Shown here piece by piece: positions 11,870 through 24,339 of a DNA stretch of 64,000 nucleotides (position 1 is the stretch's first letter; each line of letters starts with the position of its first letter). Under the pieces are notes generated by a model, which searched no databases, was not told where the DNA came from, and was given only the letters and a program-made list of their open reading frames with translations. The stretch comes from Allolobophora icterica (lineage: Eukaryota; Annelida; Clitellata; Crassiclitellata; Lumbricidae). Made by a program: the position numbers and the translations under genes. Where the stretch lies: contig OY744606.1 of assembly GCA_963556255.1 (NCBI GenBank), forward strand, positions 73,000,252 to 73,064,251, in the 5' to 3' direction.

Positions 11870-12565
11870 AATAAATAGATTCCTTTCGAACGATTTAAGG
11901 CAAATTCAACATATTCCATATTAGTCCCCAGGTGTCGCATTTTCTGTTTTTCAAAATTTAGTTAGCAATCTCATGCTACACGGTTATAATAATAATTATA
12001 AATAGCAGACTTTAACAATACTGTACTTAACTTCAAAAAATTCTGAAATAACTATTTTCAGCTTAGACAAAACAGTGCTTCATAATTTTCAGATGCTGTT
12101 AGAATTTTGCTTCGTTTTCTCTAAAACACCTTTTAAATTGTAATCAATAACTGTTAAGTAAACCGGAACAACAACAACAACAACCAAAACTCCGCCACTG
12201 TTCGTACTCTGACAGTGCCAGTCCCAAGCCTGGATAAAGGAGGAGGGCGACGCTAATCATCTTTGTTATGACACAGCGTCGCTAAACTGAAACTGCTACT
12301 GTTTACTACAGTCTACTTTTCAATCCAGGAATAAGTCTTTGGCCTTTTACTAAAGGTTTCCGTGGAGAGGAACATTACTTTGAGCGCCTGCTAACTGTGG
12401 GGTGAACTAGAAATAAACAAGTGAGTTGGTTAGAGGAAGAACTTTTTAAAATCATTGCACTGGAAAAGTTTTAAGTGCTGAAAAATGATTCCACGGAGAA
12501 GAACAGTAGAGTGGATTCTATAAATTAATTTATCTCAGTCCCGCCTAATGGTAGATTAAATGTTA
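11870..12565. other. No recognisable gene
   Basis: No frame above background and no identifiable element ends. Confidence 0.4.
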
Positions 12566-12910
12566 TCATAGGAGTAATTTGTGGGGGTACGAGTGGTACC
12601 TGTATCCCCACTCTTTGGACTGGGGGTACCGTACCCCCACTTTTTGAATAATGCCATTCAGTATTTTATTATTGTGCCTTCCCAGAGATCGCAGTTTCCG
12701 CCTTGTTTCGTGTAGGCCTATGCAAGGGTTAAAGTGGGGTGGGAACGGCGTTTCCACTGCTCTCGAAATTCTTTGCTTCTTGCATTCCCACTGCTCACGC
12801 ATTCGTTTCCATGAAACTCTTCTTTGGCGTTCCCATTGCTCACCCAAACCACTTTAACCACTGGGCTTATGTAAGAAATTGGTACCCCCACTTTTTAGAC
12901 CAAAGTTTCG
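12566..12910. repeat. Dispersed GTACGAG/GTACCCC repeat, copy 1
   Basis: Contains TAATTTGTGGGGGTACGAG, ACTGGGGGTACCGTACCCC, TTCCCAGAGATCGCAGT.TCCGCC and ACCCCCACTTTTTagACCAAAGTT in the same order as the tandem pair at 61072-61692. It also holds an extra 150 bp (about 12730-12870). Function unknown; probably a non-autonomous mobile repeat. Confidence 0.65.
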
Positions 12911-13263
12911 CCTGTGCGCCAAACACTTTGCACATTCACCGAATACGCGCTGCAGCTGCAGCATATAAATGTAGGCCTACACGTTTTTATATAGCGACCG
13001 TATGGCCTCGATCCTTCTCATTTTTCAACGAATTGATCGGGTGAGATCTTTCACCACCGCTGCCCGTATGAATAAGCGTAACGCCATTTAAGGTCCCCGT
13101 GTGCGGACCGTGCTAGCCCGAGATTTAAATCTCTGTAATAAGCCAATTTCGGTAGGCGAACCGCGATCCGCACGCTCTTTAACACAGAGGCGCATGAAAC
13201 GCAGCATATGCCGTAACCAGCGTTGCTAACTCGGCCTACATCTCCATTTATAATGATCATTGG

Positions 13264-13548
13264 GTCCCGTTATGTATATATGTATATATATATTGTATAT
13301 ATATATTGTATCCATGTCTGTCATGCCTCCTGACAATATCTTGACCATGTCTTCACCATATCTGGACAATATATTGCCCAGATATGGTGAAGACATGGTC
13401 AAGATCTTGTCAGGAGGCATGACAGACATGTCTTCACCATATCTGGACAATATATTGTCCAGATATGGTGAAGACATGGTCAAGATATGGTCAGGAGGCA
13501 TGACAGACATATGGATACAATATATATATATATATATATATTGTATCC

Positions 13549-13580
<32 letters not shown>

Positions 13581-14140
13581 TATCCATATGTCTGTCATGC
13601 CTCCTGACAATATCTTGACAATACATACATACATATATACATACGTACATACATACATTCGTACATACATAAATACATATATATATGTGTGTGAGTAGCG
13701 GGAAGGATATATATATATATATACATATTGTATCCAGGTGTCTGTCATGCCTCCTGACAATATCTTGACCATGTCTTCACCATATCTGGACAATATATTG
13801 CCCAGATATGGTGAAGACATGGTCAAGATCTTGTCAGGAGGCATGACAGACATGTCTTCACCATATCTGGACAATATATTGTCCAGATATGGTGAAGACA
13901 TGGTCAAGATATGGTCAGGAGGAATGACAGACATATGGATACAATATATATATATATATATACTGTATCCATATGTATCCATATATATATATATATGTAT
14001 ATATATATATTGTATCCATATGTCTGTCATGCCTCCTGACAATATCTTGACAATACATACATACATATATACATACATACGTACATACATACATTCGTAC
14101 ATACATAAATACACATATATATGTGTGTGAGTAGCGGGAA

Positions 14141-14182
<42 letters not shown>

Positions 14183-14805
14183 TGTATCCATATGTCTGTC
14201 ATGCCCCCTTACAATATCTTGACCATGTCTTCACCATATCTGGACAATATATTGCCCAGATATGGTGAAGACATGGTCAAGATATTGTCAGGAGGCATGA
14301 CAGACATGTCTTCACCATATCTGGACAATATATTGTCCAGATATGGTGAAGACATGGTCAAGATATGGTCAGGAGGCATGACAGACATATGGATACAATA
14401 TATATATATATATATTGTATCCATATGTCTGTCATGCCTCCTGACAATATCTTGACAATACATACATACATACATACATACGTACATACATACATTCGTA
14501 CATACATAAATACATATATATATGTGTGTGAGTAGCGGGAAGGATATATATATATACACATATTGTATCCATGTGTCTGTCATGCCTCCGGACAATATCT
14601 TGACCATGTCTTCACCATATCTGGACAATATATTGCCCAGATATGGTGAAGACATGGTCAAGATCTTGTCAGGAGGCATGACAGACATGTCTTCACCATA
14701 TCTGGACAATATATTGTCCAGATATGGTGAAATCATGGTCAAGATATGGTCAGGAGGAATGGCAGACATATGGATACAATATATATATATTGTATCCATG
14801 TGTAT

Positions 14806-14846
<41 letters not shown>

Positions 14847-16480
14847 ATCCATATGTCTGTCCTGCCTCCTGACAATATCTTGACAATACATACATACATA
14901 TATACATACATACGTACATACATACATTCGTACATACATAAATACACATATATATGTGTGTGAGTAGCGGGAAGGATATATATATATATACATATTGTAT
15001 CCATATGTCTGTCATGCCTCCTTACAATATCTTGACCATGTCTTCACCATATCTGGTCAATATATTGCCCAGATATGGTGAAGACATGGTCAAGATATGG
15101 TCAGGAGGCATGACAGACATATGGATACAATATGTATATATATATATATATATACATACATACATACATACATACGTACATACATTCGTACATTCGTACA
15201 TTCGTATGTATGTATGTATGTATGTATGTATGTATGTATATATATATATATATATTGTATCCATATGTCTGTCATGCCTCCTGACAATATATTGACAATA
15301 CATACATACATACATACATACGTACATACATACATTCGTACATACAGAAATACATATATATGTGTGTGTGAGTAACGGGAAGGATATATATATATATATA
15401 TATATACATATTGTATCCATATATTGTCCAGATATGGTGAACACATGGTCAAGATATTGTCAGGAGGCATGACAGACATATGGATACAATATATATATAT
15501 ATATATCCTTCCCGCTACTCACACACATATATATATATATGTATTTATATATGTACGAATGTATGTATCTATATATATATATATTGTATCCATATGTCTG
15601 TCATCTGGACAATATATTGCCCAGATATGATGAAGACATGGTCAAGATATTGTCAGGAGGCATGACAGACATGTCTTCACCATATCTGGACAATATATTG
15701 TCCAGGTATGGTGAAGACATGGTCCAGATATGGTCAGGAGGCATGACAGACATATGGATACAATATATATATGACCATATCTTGACCATATCCTGACCAT
15801 ATCTTGACCATGTCTTCACCATATCTGGACAATATATTGTCCAGATATGGTGAAGACATGTCTGTCATGCCTCCTGACAATATCTTGACCATGTCTTCAC
15901 CATATCTGGGCAATATATTGTCCAGATGACAGACATATGGATACAATATATATATACATACATATTTATTGTATCCATATGTCTGTCATGCCTCCTGACA
16001 ATATCTTGACAATACATACATACATACGTACATACATACATTCGTACATACATAAATACATATATAAATGTGTGTGAGTAGCGGGAAGGATATATATATA
16101 TATATACATATTGTATCCATATATCTGTCATGCCTCCTGACAATATCTTGACCATGTCTTCACCATATCTGAACAATATATTGTTCAGATATGGTGAAGA
16201 CATGGTCAAGATATGGTCAGGAGGCATGACAGACATATGGATACAATATATTGTCCAGATATGGTGAAGACATGGTTAAGATATGGTCAGCAGGCATGAC
16301 AGACATATGGATACAATATATTGTCCATATATAAATATATATATCCTTCCCGCTACTCACACACATATATATATATGTATTTATGTATGTACGAATGTAT
16401 GTATGTACGTACGTATGTATGTATGTATGTATGTAGGCCCTATGTATGTATGTATGCATGCATGTAGGCCCCTATGTATG
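13264..16480. repeat. Palindromic complex satellite
   Basis: A higher-order tandem array. Units start at about 13316, 13740, 14194, 14576 and 15007 (spacing roughly 380-455 bp), with rearranged or inverted units at 15596, 15866 and 16127. Each full unit contains two back-to-back palindromes. In the first unit one spans 13313-13430 (59-bp arms, centre CAATATATTG, at least one mismatch) and one spans 13427-13478 (perfect 26-bp arms). These are followed by (TA)n, a TACATACATACG block and the motif GTGTGAGTAGCGGGAAGGA. The palindromes make open frames on both strands ([20 protein letters not shown] and so on), which I treat as repeat artefacts. It sits just upstream of the orphan ZNFX1-like exon. 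Confidence 0.9.
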
Positions 16481-16832
16481 CATGTGTGTTTGCATGTATG
16501 TCTGCATGTATGTACGCGCATACACGGATGGCTGCCCAAGAGTATTATTAGTCGGATTTGTGTTATTTTGTCAGCAGCAATAGCACACAGGTTCACGAGA
16601 CCTGATATTCCGATGTTTTCGTGCAATTGTTTCATGTATGTACAATGTAGATTTTATATGGTGTAGAAGTAGCATATGCTATATTGCTTTGTCATATGCA
16701 TGACATATACAGCCCATATGGGCAAAATCGATGTATTTTTTAGATATGTATACCATATAACCATGCTGTTGGGGTAGGCTGCGTGCATAAAATATAATCA
16801 TGAAAGATCTGCTTTTCTAATTTTTTAAACAG

Positions 16833-18101
16833 GGCATGTCTATTCTCGCGAGGAAGATATTAAAGAAGACCAGATTGACTCTAACTGTCCCTCTTGTCAT
16901 CCTGTGCACAAACGACTTCTAAACATACTGCAAGCGAATCGTCCGATAGCCAGCATCGCTAGCAGTAAAGACGTTGGAGCGAATGAACATTATTGTCATG
17001 ATGAGTCAAAGAAAATGACTGGAACCAAACTGGAGAAAAACACATCGACAACCAGTAGCTCAGGTGAATTAACAATTGGTCAGGTACCGGTACCCTTAAA
17101 GGAAGAAGTGGACATAACTAATAAAAGGTGCACGATCAGTTCAGCATCAACAAAAACAACAAAAACAGTTGCAGCGGAAGCAACCGCAACGAAAACAACA
17201 ACAAAAGTAGCCACTGCAACACCGAAGACAGCAACAAGACTTGCAGCAGAAGCAACCGCAACGAAAACAACAACAAAAGTAGCCACTGCAACACCGAAGA
17301 CAGCAACAAGACTTGCAGCAGAAGCAACCGCAACGAAAACAACAGCAAATGTGGCCATTGCAACACCAACTAAAGTAAAAGCAACTGCAAAAGCAACTGC
17401 AGCAAACGTGACATCAAGATTACCAGCAACAACGAAAGATGATCAGGACAGAAGTCAAGATAAAAGCAAAGCTCGAGTGAACCACGCAGAGGATCAGCGA
17501 ATTCGAAGAAGACCCAATCCGAACAAGTCAGAGACTTGTATCCAGGTAAGCGACCTCCAACGGCGAACAACATATGGAGTCAACAACAGACACCCGACTG
17601 TGAATCAGGTTCAATGAAACGACGAAGGCCCGACTCGCCTACAGATGGAAACACCCGTGGACACTGGGATGAACCTGAGACAGTGATGTCACTGGGTCAC
17701 GATCGTGGATCTACATACGTTGAAGAACTGAGAAAATACAAACGACTAAAGTCCAATGAAAGCGATCATCGCCCGTCATATGAAGAAAGATCTAGACAGC
17801 GAACAACCAGAAGAACACCGGATGAAGAAAGATATCCAGACCCACAAAACGATATCATCGTACAGGTGATCGATCTGAACCTGTCAATCGACAAGTTGCT
17901 GAACGCAGAATCAGCTCCGAATACGATACGCCATTGTCAGAGTATCGCAGCTCTGATTTTAATCCGTTTAGACTGGATAGGAGAATGTCTGGCTTCAATC
18001 CTTCGATGACACGCGTCGGATATAGGCCTACACCACCGCAGTTAATTCGTCGCGTGATCAATTTGTCGAATGACAATGTGACGCTCAAGCGTTACTTTTA
18101 A
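16833..18101 (+). pseudogene. Orphan ZNFX1-like terminal exon (decayed)
   Basis: After a good acceptor (AG at 16831-16832) the sequence continues GHVYSREEDIKEDQIDSNCP and CHPVHKRLLNILQANRP, closely matching the terminal exon of gene 1 (33022-34205): the second half of an RZ-type zinc finger followed by a Thr/Ala-rich then Arg-rich tail. No helicase exon lies upstream; its place is taken by the satellite. Relative to gene 1, one base is lost near 17491 (GCAGAGGATC against GCAGAGGGATC), shifting the frame so the first frame stops at 17617. Further deletions near 17848 and 17885 shift it again, so it cannot encode the tail. A 72-bp coding repeat (AAEATATKTTTKVATATPKT type) is present in two full copies from 17171 and 17243 and a partial third from 17315; gene 1 has one partial unit. 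The stop equivalent to gene 1 is at 18099-18101. Confidence 0.85.
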
Positions 18102-18400
18102 TTTATTTTAATTTTAGTTTTCTCTTTGCATGCTATCTATGTCGTGTACCAGCTGATAGATTCAAATTTATTTTCTGTTCAATTTTACCTGCGCTTACAG
18201 ACTCGACTTCAACAAATATATGGGCGTGACAATATTTTTAGTTTTTAAAATCGAATTGCGTGATTAGGCCTACCATTATTATTTATACTTTTCAAAATTA
18301 TTATACTCTTGTTCCATTAGGCTTTTCTGTAATCCGTAAGCACAAAACTCTTGTAATTGTGAGGTGAAATTGGATTAACAATATAATTATAAAGTTTTGC

Positions 18401-18406
18401 AATAAA
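18401..18406 (+). terminator. Poly(A) signal AATAAA of the orphan exon
   Basis: AATAAA in GCAATAAACAGA, about 300 bases past the ancestral stop, at the same place as the signal of gene 1 (34502). The 3' UTRs are near identical. Confidence 0.6.
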
Positions 18407-20098
18407 CAGAATTTCATTGTTATAATATTTAAGTTTTAAATATTCACAACGCACGAAAATGCGCATTTCCTGTAGACATATATAGGCTTATCTACAAACT
18501 GCATAGGCAATAGGCCTACATTTCATGAAACACGTGTAACTATGCGAACTGTTATTAATGCGAACAGTTATGATCATGTCATGTTTTTCAAGTTTGCAAC
18601 TGACTACTATGACTTTCCTTTCTTTGCTTTCTACCTTTATAGTGAATAAACGAAAATAACAATCCTTAAAATTGTCTTATGAATTCTAACACTAGTGCGT
18701 AGGTTAGGCTACTGTTGAATACGAATTAAATGAAAATGATCCGGAATGACCTTGCTTCCAAATGTTTACGACAAATTCATTCCGATAAAGAGATAATCAA
18801 TTAATTTAGCAGCCAACGGATTCCCAAACCATGAGCAAGAAAAATTGACTAGCTACTGTACTTCCTCTTCTCTGCTAGTGCATGCGAATTGTGTCCATGC
18901 AGCCAGTTCCAAGAGTCGTCATCATCATACTCTTAAATTGTCTTGCTTTTGCTCAAAGGATATGTTTGGCGTATAGTCTGCAAGTATAAGCCTGGACTAA
19001 GCTACAAAGCAGGAGAGAGGAAGGTAGAGAATGGAGAGAAGAATGGCGTCGTTGCATTCCTGGTCCCGCCTAACTACAGCGCATTGACAATCACTATTCT
19101 GCAGCATAGCGATTGCCTTGGTCTAGGCCTACTGGTCGCTGTTGAAATGCTAGTCGCTTAGCTCAACGCTGAACACGAGCGTTTCAGAGATAGGCTTATT
19201 CTTGTAGTGCACCGTAGGCGTGTTACGATGTGGGCAGATTAAACGACAGAAGAAAATTAATGATCCTTTTTCTGCTGGATGGCTTAGCGTTCTTTCGAGA
19301 AATCGAAACCAAAATTGAGATATTGCCCTTAAAGTTAAATTTAGACATCCGCTCACATGACGTAATGTGCACAAGCATTGCTGTTGTACCTGGCTGAAGC
19401 AGAGTTATGCGACTGTAATGCGATCGTAAAAGGACGTTCATTTGTTTACCTGTTGTTTTCTCGCTGGACATTTGGCTTATCACTTAGAGTCTTTTAAATC
19501 GATACATGGGAGCACTCTGCACGTTGCACCGACCTACTAAAGCTTCGTAAGGTCAGGTACTAGTTTAGCCCAAAATGCTAAATGCGTACTACACATATGA
19601 GTACCTAGCTATAGGCCACTGCCGGACAAAAATTTATGATACGGTTTTTTATGGCCATACAAGTCAGTATCTGGCGATACTAAGCAATACGTTGGCAGTG
19701 TAGCCACTCGATGGTGTATAATTATGAAGTATTATGTTCAATTGTATACTCAGAGAACATCGGTAGGCCTACGTCGTCTTCGTGCGCTATTTTTGTACAA
19801 CAACAATTGCAGAAAGCGCGTGAATCGTTACGGCTGGAACACTGAGTCAAAAGCTTCCTGGATTTATTGATTTCGTATTGAACAGTGTACGCTTAGCGAG
19901 ATTTCAAGAGAATATGGAACGACGTGTATGCAATAATTACGGCAGGGCTCAGCGAGAAAAGTTGAGAATATTACGTTAAAAAGTGTTCGTCGAGGGCTGT
20001 TTTGGAAAGGAACGATGCCGCTTCAGAGGTAGGTCCTATTTGCAGTACTAGTTTGAATGACAGACTATGATGCATTGGTGTGTCTTGGCTGTGCGTGG

Positions 20099-20382
<284 letters not shown>

Positions 20383-20394
20383 CTTTTCTTGGCA

Positions 20395-20590
20395 TGTCAA
20401 CATTGTTTGCTTATTGATGGTCCATTGGTACTACTTTGGGCGATGGTCATGCGGTTTGGCGGGTTCGATTCCTTGGAACGACCCTGGGACGGGTTGTTTG
20501 CTGTTCATCATGAAGCTTAGCATGTTTATGCTAGCGTAGGCAGCGTTTGTGAGGTACACAACTGCGGTTCATTGTCTGTCTAGACTCTAG
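20395..20590 (+). repeat. SINE-like sequence with B-box motif (copy A)
   Basis: Contains GGGTTCGATTCC, a polymerase III B-box match, in the context GGGCGATGGTCATGC..GGGTTCGATTCC..ACGACCCTG; the spacer B copy (about 37585-37800) adds CTGGGCAAGTTGTTTGTTG. This resembles tRNA-derived SINEs, but no convincing A box is seen, so the call is tentative. Confidence 0.4.
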
Positions 20591-21070
20591 ATGCATGCGT
20601 GCATGCATGCATACATTGGTTAAACAAAGCTAGCTTTACAGTTCCTAATCCTTTGCCAAGACTTAATGTCAAACAGAGAAACCATGGTATCATAATGGTT
20701 GATCGGCGTGATACCTACATTAGGCCTCATACTTTGCACTGTGATGCGACTGAGGTTCACATCGAAGTTGCCATTTGAAGCTCTCAGAGCAAGCATCGTA
20801 TCAGCAAACTGATCCTTTCCTGAAAACAAGATCCATTCCCACAACTACAATCAGCTGCAGTTTACCAAAAGGGCGTTATGGTATTGCTTTAAAACATGCA
20901 GAGTATGGACCTGAGATATGACACGAATGCAGGTAGGCCTATAAGTCTTGTTGTCAAAACCTAAAATTTCAAGACCAAGACCAAGACTTTGAACCTCAAA
21001 ACCAAGATCATGTTTACTAAACATTTAGTTGATTACTTGTTGATTATTATTAATCTCTTTGTACGGACAT

Positions 21071-21300
21071 GGCATCCGCGCTTTTGAGATTTGCAAACGT
21101 TAAACCTTATTTAAATATGATGATAAAACTTGATAACTCAAACTATCGCCCTATTTCTATCATTCCATATATTATTGAATTTTTTGGAAAAGGTAGTATA
21201 TGAACGTCTTTGTATTTTCATAAGTGGTAGCGATATAATACAATTAATACATGCACTATAGGCCTACAACAGACAATGCATATAAGATATTAAACCATTC
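21071..21300 (+). mobile_element. LINE reverse transcriptase fragment before the gap
   Basis: The plus strand reads LDNSNYRPISIIPYIIEF and then, after a frameshift, KVVYERLCIFI-like sequence, the NYRPIS motif early in non-LTR reverse transcriptases. Confidence 0.65.
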
Positions 21301-21500
21301 NNNNNNNNNNNNNNNNNNNNNNNNNNNNNNNNNNNNNNNNNNNNNNNNNNNNNNNNNNNNNNNNNNNNNNNNNNNNNNNNNNNNNNNNNNNNNNNNNNNN
21401 NNNNNNNNNNNNNNNNNNNNNNNNNNNNNNNNNNNNNNNNNNNNNNNNNNNNNNNNNNNNNNNNNNNNNNNNNNNNNNNNNNNNNNNNNNNNNNNNNNNN
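21301..21500. other. Assembly gap (200 N)
   Basis: Exactly 200 unknown bases, probably an arbitrary gap size. LINE sequence lies on both sides, so the missing sequence is probably repetitive. Confidence 0.99.
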
Positions 21501-21800
21501 GTGGCGCTATATAAATTCTCGATTATAATTTCAATTACCAGAACCGTGTGATCCTTCCATTATAAAAACAGGGAATGATTCCTTCTCACTACATTCCGTG
21601 AGCAACGATCATTGCGCTCTTCAACCCGCAAGGATGTTCTAGTATTTAGCTTCCGCTTATTAACCCGAGCCCATCTCATTTTTTCTTGTGTTGAACCTAT
21701 AACTTGCTGGAACAATGTTCTATTTAAACTACGTACTATTGCATTTGATTCTGTTCAACATAAATCGTATCACCTTGTCACCTTGTGCTGTCAAATCCTG
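21501..21800 (+). mobile_element. LINE 3' terminus and LINE C-terminal fragment
   Basis: Just after the gap GGCGCTATATAAATTCTCGA is a retroelement 3' end. From about 21590 another fragment reads LRSSTRKDVLVF, LLTRAHLIFSCVEPITCWNN and LFKLRTIAFDSVQ, the C-terminal reverse-transcriptase region with a degraded P.WNNLP motif. Confidence 0.65.
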
Positions 21801-21965
21801 GAGCTCTAGCGATCGTCATGATAAACATTCTCCATTGCTTCCTATTCGAAGTCAGGTCCCTTAGTTCTTCCAAATTCATGCCAGTTACATCGTGAATCTC
21901 ATCCATCCATTTCTTCCTTGGTCGACCCCGTCTTTTTTCCCTCTCCACAAGCCAACATCATAAAT
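21801..21965 (-). mobile_element. LINE C-terminal fragment of the RGRPRKKWMDEI type
   Basis: The minus strand reads EREKRRGRPRKKWMDEIHDV then TGMNLEELRDLTSNRKQWRM, the same C-terminal region as the fragment at 5055-5360 but from a different subfamily. Confidence 0.75.
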
Positions 21966-22579
21966 CGTATACTTCCTCGAAATGCAATTGTTTTAAGCAG
22001 TTACCATGTCCATGTGTGGTACAGAGATTTCGTGAGGTACTTTAAAGGCTCTGAATTAAGTGTAGCAAATACATAAATATACTTATGCTACAAAACTTAG
22101 GCATACTCTTAGCTGTAGATTATGTGAAGAAAGATTGTGATGACATCAGTGCTATGTGGCCATGGCTCATTTGCTCCGTAGAAAGACAAACTTTTGAAAT
22201 TGTGTTGCACAGGTGCACGCTGAATCGAGTACATGATATTTTAAATCACAGGTAGGTCTAAATAGCTAATGTGAAGATCCTAAGCTGTGAATTTGTATAA
22301 ATGCTGCATATTGTATATATGCGATCTACAGACCCACAGAGAAGCTTGCTAATAACATAAAATGACACATAGCATAAGTAGGATTTCAAGGGGTTATACT
22401 GTAAATTAACATGGAATACTTAACAATCAATCAGTCCTGGCTTCCTCTTAAAGCTTGTGATAGTTGCGACTGAGACAGTACTATAATGCACTGAAAACAG
22501 TGGTTAAATTGCTCATCAGAGGTGGTGGGTCTCTAAATATTTGCAAATCCAAAAAACAACGGCTAATCCTAAATTACAA

Positions 22580-22854
22580 CAGGGACGTCATTTCAGCTTT
22601 TTCCAGGGGGGAGGCAAAAAAGAGGTTAAAAAACTTTTCAGCGCTGACGCGCGAACATTTTTTTCACCTGTTTTGGTGTTTCTTTTAAAATGCTTTGTAG
22701 TTAGTCTACATGTGCAAAACTGTTAGCCAATGCTGCAAATGAGTCTCTTTTTTCCTTTTTACCTCTTTCTTCTTCCTCCTTTTCTTTTTTACATAATTTT
22801 TTCTTTTTCTCCACAAAGGCAAGTGCCCCCACAGCCCCCCAAATGACGTCCCTG
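22580..22854. mobile_element. Non-autonomous hAT element (MITE), 275 bp
   Basis: Starts CAGGGACGTCATTT and ends AAATGACGTCCCTG (14-bp perfect inverted repeats), and is flanked by the identical octamer aattacaa (22572-22579 and 22855-22862). There is no transposase. The interior is pyrimidine-rich. Intact ends and target duplication suggest a young insertion; it is absent from spacer B. Confidence 0.85.
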
Positions 22855-23379
22855 AATTACAACATGCATGAAACACGACACATCACCGATCATTGAAAGC
22901 AAAAACATTAACAATTAAGATTGAAACATAATATTACTTTACATAACATTTTACAGAAGACTAGGCTTTGATCGACATGTCAATGCAATAACTTAGGCCT
23001 ACAAAGCGCATGATGAACAAATACCAAAAATTAATATGCAGACTACTTTCAAATTGAAGAGCCCAGTACGTAAAGCAGTCTGCAGACTATAGCCCTAGAT
23101 CACAACAGATGTAAACCCAGTGAAAAGCTGAAAATTAAGCAGGAGATTCAATACTGTAATTCTGTCAATGCCACAATAATTTTATGCTGACTTAGAAACA
23201 TTTCCATACTGCCCTGCATGCTTCTGTGGCTGTGGACGTTTTCGGTTCTTTGCTCTTGCATAAATCTGTTGCACGCTAACCACTACACTATCTAACACGC
23301 TAGGGCAGAAATTTGGTTCGAGGTTTCTGCTCCACTTGTGCCCCCTAGCCAACTCAGCTATGATGAGTAGGCCTACACC

Positions 23380-23555
23380 CAGGCCCGCCGAGAGGGGAGG
23401 GCAAGGGGGGCAAATGCCCAGGGGCCCGGCGATTTTCCGGCGATTTTAGGGCCCCGGGCAAGGCCCGCAATCAACTTTTCTCATAAAGCCTAATGATAGT
23501 TTAGGGGCCCGTGGCTGCTATGCTTATGGGCCAGGAATTTCTGTCGGTGGCCCTG
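23380..23555. mobile_element. Non-autonomous hAT element (MITE), 176 bp
   Basis: Starts CAGGCCCGCCGAGAGG and ends CCTCGG-like ..GTGGCCCTG, with imperfect inverted ends (CAGGCCCGCCGA against CAGGGCCACCGA). It is flanked by the identical octamer cctacacc (23372-23379 and 23556-23563). GC-rich, with GGGGGGCAAATGCCC near the left end, typical of a hAT group with CAGG termini. Confidence 0.8.
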
Positions 23556-23730
23556 CCTACACCGACAGTCCACTGTCGGTGGGAAGACGAGACGGCGACG
23601 CCGCGACGGAGAGGACTGGCCACCCGTACTCATATGCCAAGGCTAAGAAAATGAAGTCGCTAACACTTCATACCCGTGGCTGTCTGATCAGGGCTAGATT
23701 AATAGCTTGATTTAAGGGACTACAAATCTG

Positions 23731-23845
23731 TTGCAGCATGACGACTCTAAGAGTCGTCATGCTGCAAGGAAAGCTATCGTACGTGGATGGATTGCTAAGA
23801 GTCGGACTCTTAGCAATCCATCCACGTACGATAGCTTTCCTTGCA
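23731..23845. repeat. Two overlapping perfect palindromes
   Basis: 23731-23767 is a palindrome with 18-bp arms around one base (A at 23749). 23763-23845 is a palindrome with 41-bp arms around one base (G at 23804). Arms match perfectly. The length and the single-base centre match the palindrome at 39243-39325. Confidence 0.95.
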
Positions 23846-24339
23846 CGCTGGCCAACTTTCTTTTCGACATTATCTGCAGACTGCATGCGCGATAACTATA
23901 ACTAAAAGGAACAAATCTATGGTGTGTCCCCCAACCTAAAAGGTGAGGGGTCCTGTTTCCCTCGACCCCCCCCCCGGAATCGCATCCCATGTGCACAGGT
24001 ACTGTGGGATAATGAACGAATGAATGAACGAACGAACAAACTAATAAGTACAGGCCCGCCGAGCAATTCCAGATTTTCAAACGATTCCAGCTCAGCCTTC
24101 CGAAATTCCGCAAACGAGTTATTAATGAAGCAAACTACTGTGTTATCGCTCGGATGTAGGCCCAAATCTACTTCTGCTGCCACAGCCTTAGGTTACTACC
24201 CTTCGGCAGCGATTATAAAACAGCAGGCGATTTAAGTAAACACATAGGCCCAAGTAGTTTTCTATGATGCTAGCGAATATTGAACCGCGCTGTGAGGCTG
24301 ACGAATGCTAATCTGATCATAGGTGGTGGATCTCCCTAT

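Noticed and set aside
13226..16236. Open frames of up to 268 codons on both strands ([20 protein letters not shown] repeats)
   Set aside because: They arise from a palindromic satellite lacking stops in several frames. The same words appear on both strands and the frames run into TA repeats; no codon bias or domain.
13264..16480. CRISPR-like array of repeats
   Set aside because: Units are long, irregular, palindromic, with no unique spacers of constant length, and the window is eukaryotic.
17080..17369. Minus-strand Val/Ala/Leu-rich frames opposite the orphan exon
   Set aside because: Antisense shadows of the Thr/Ala coding repeat.
21251..21514. Frame crossing the gap
   Set aside because: Made of unknown bases.
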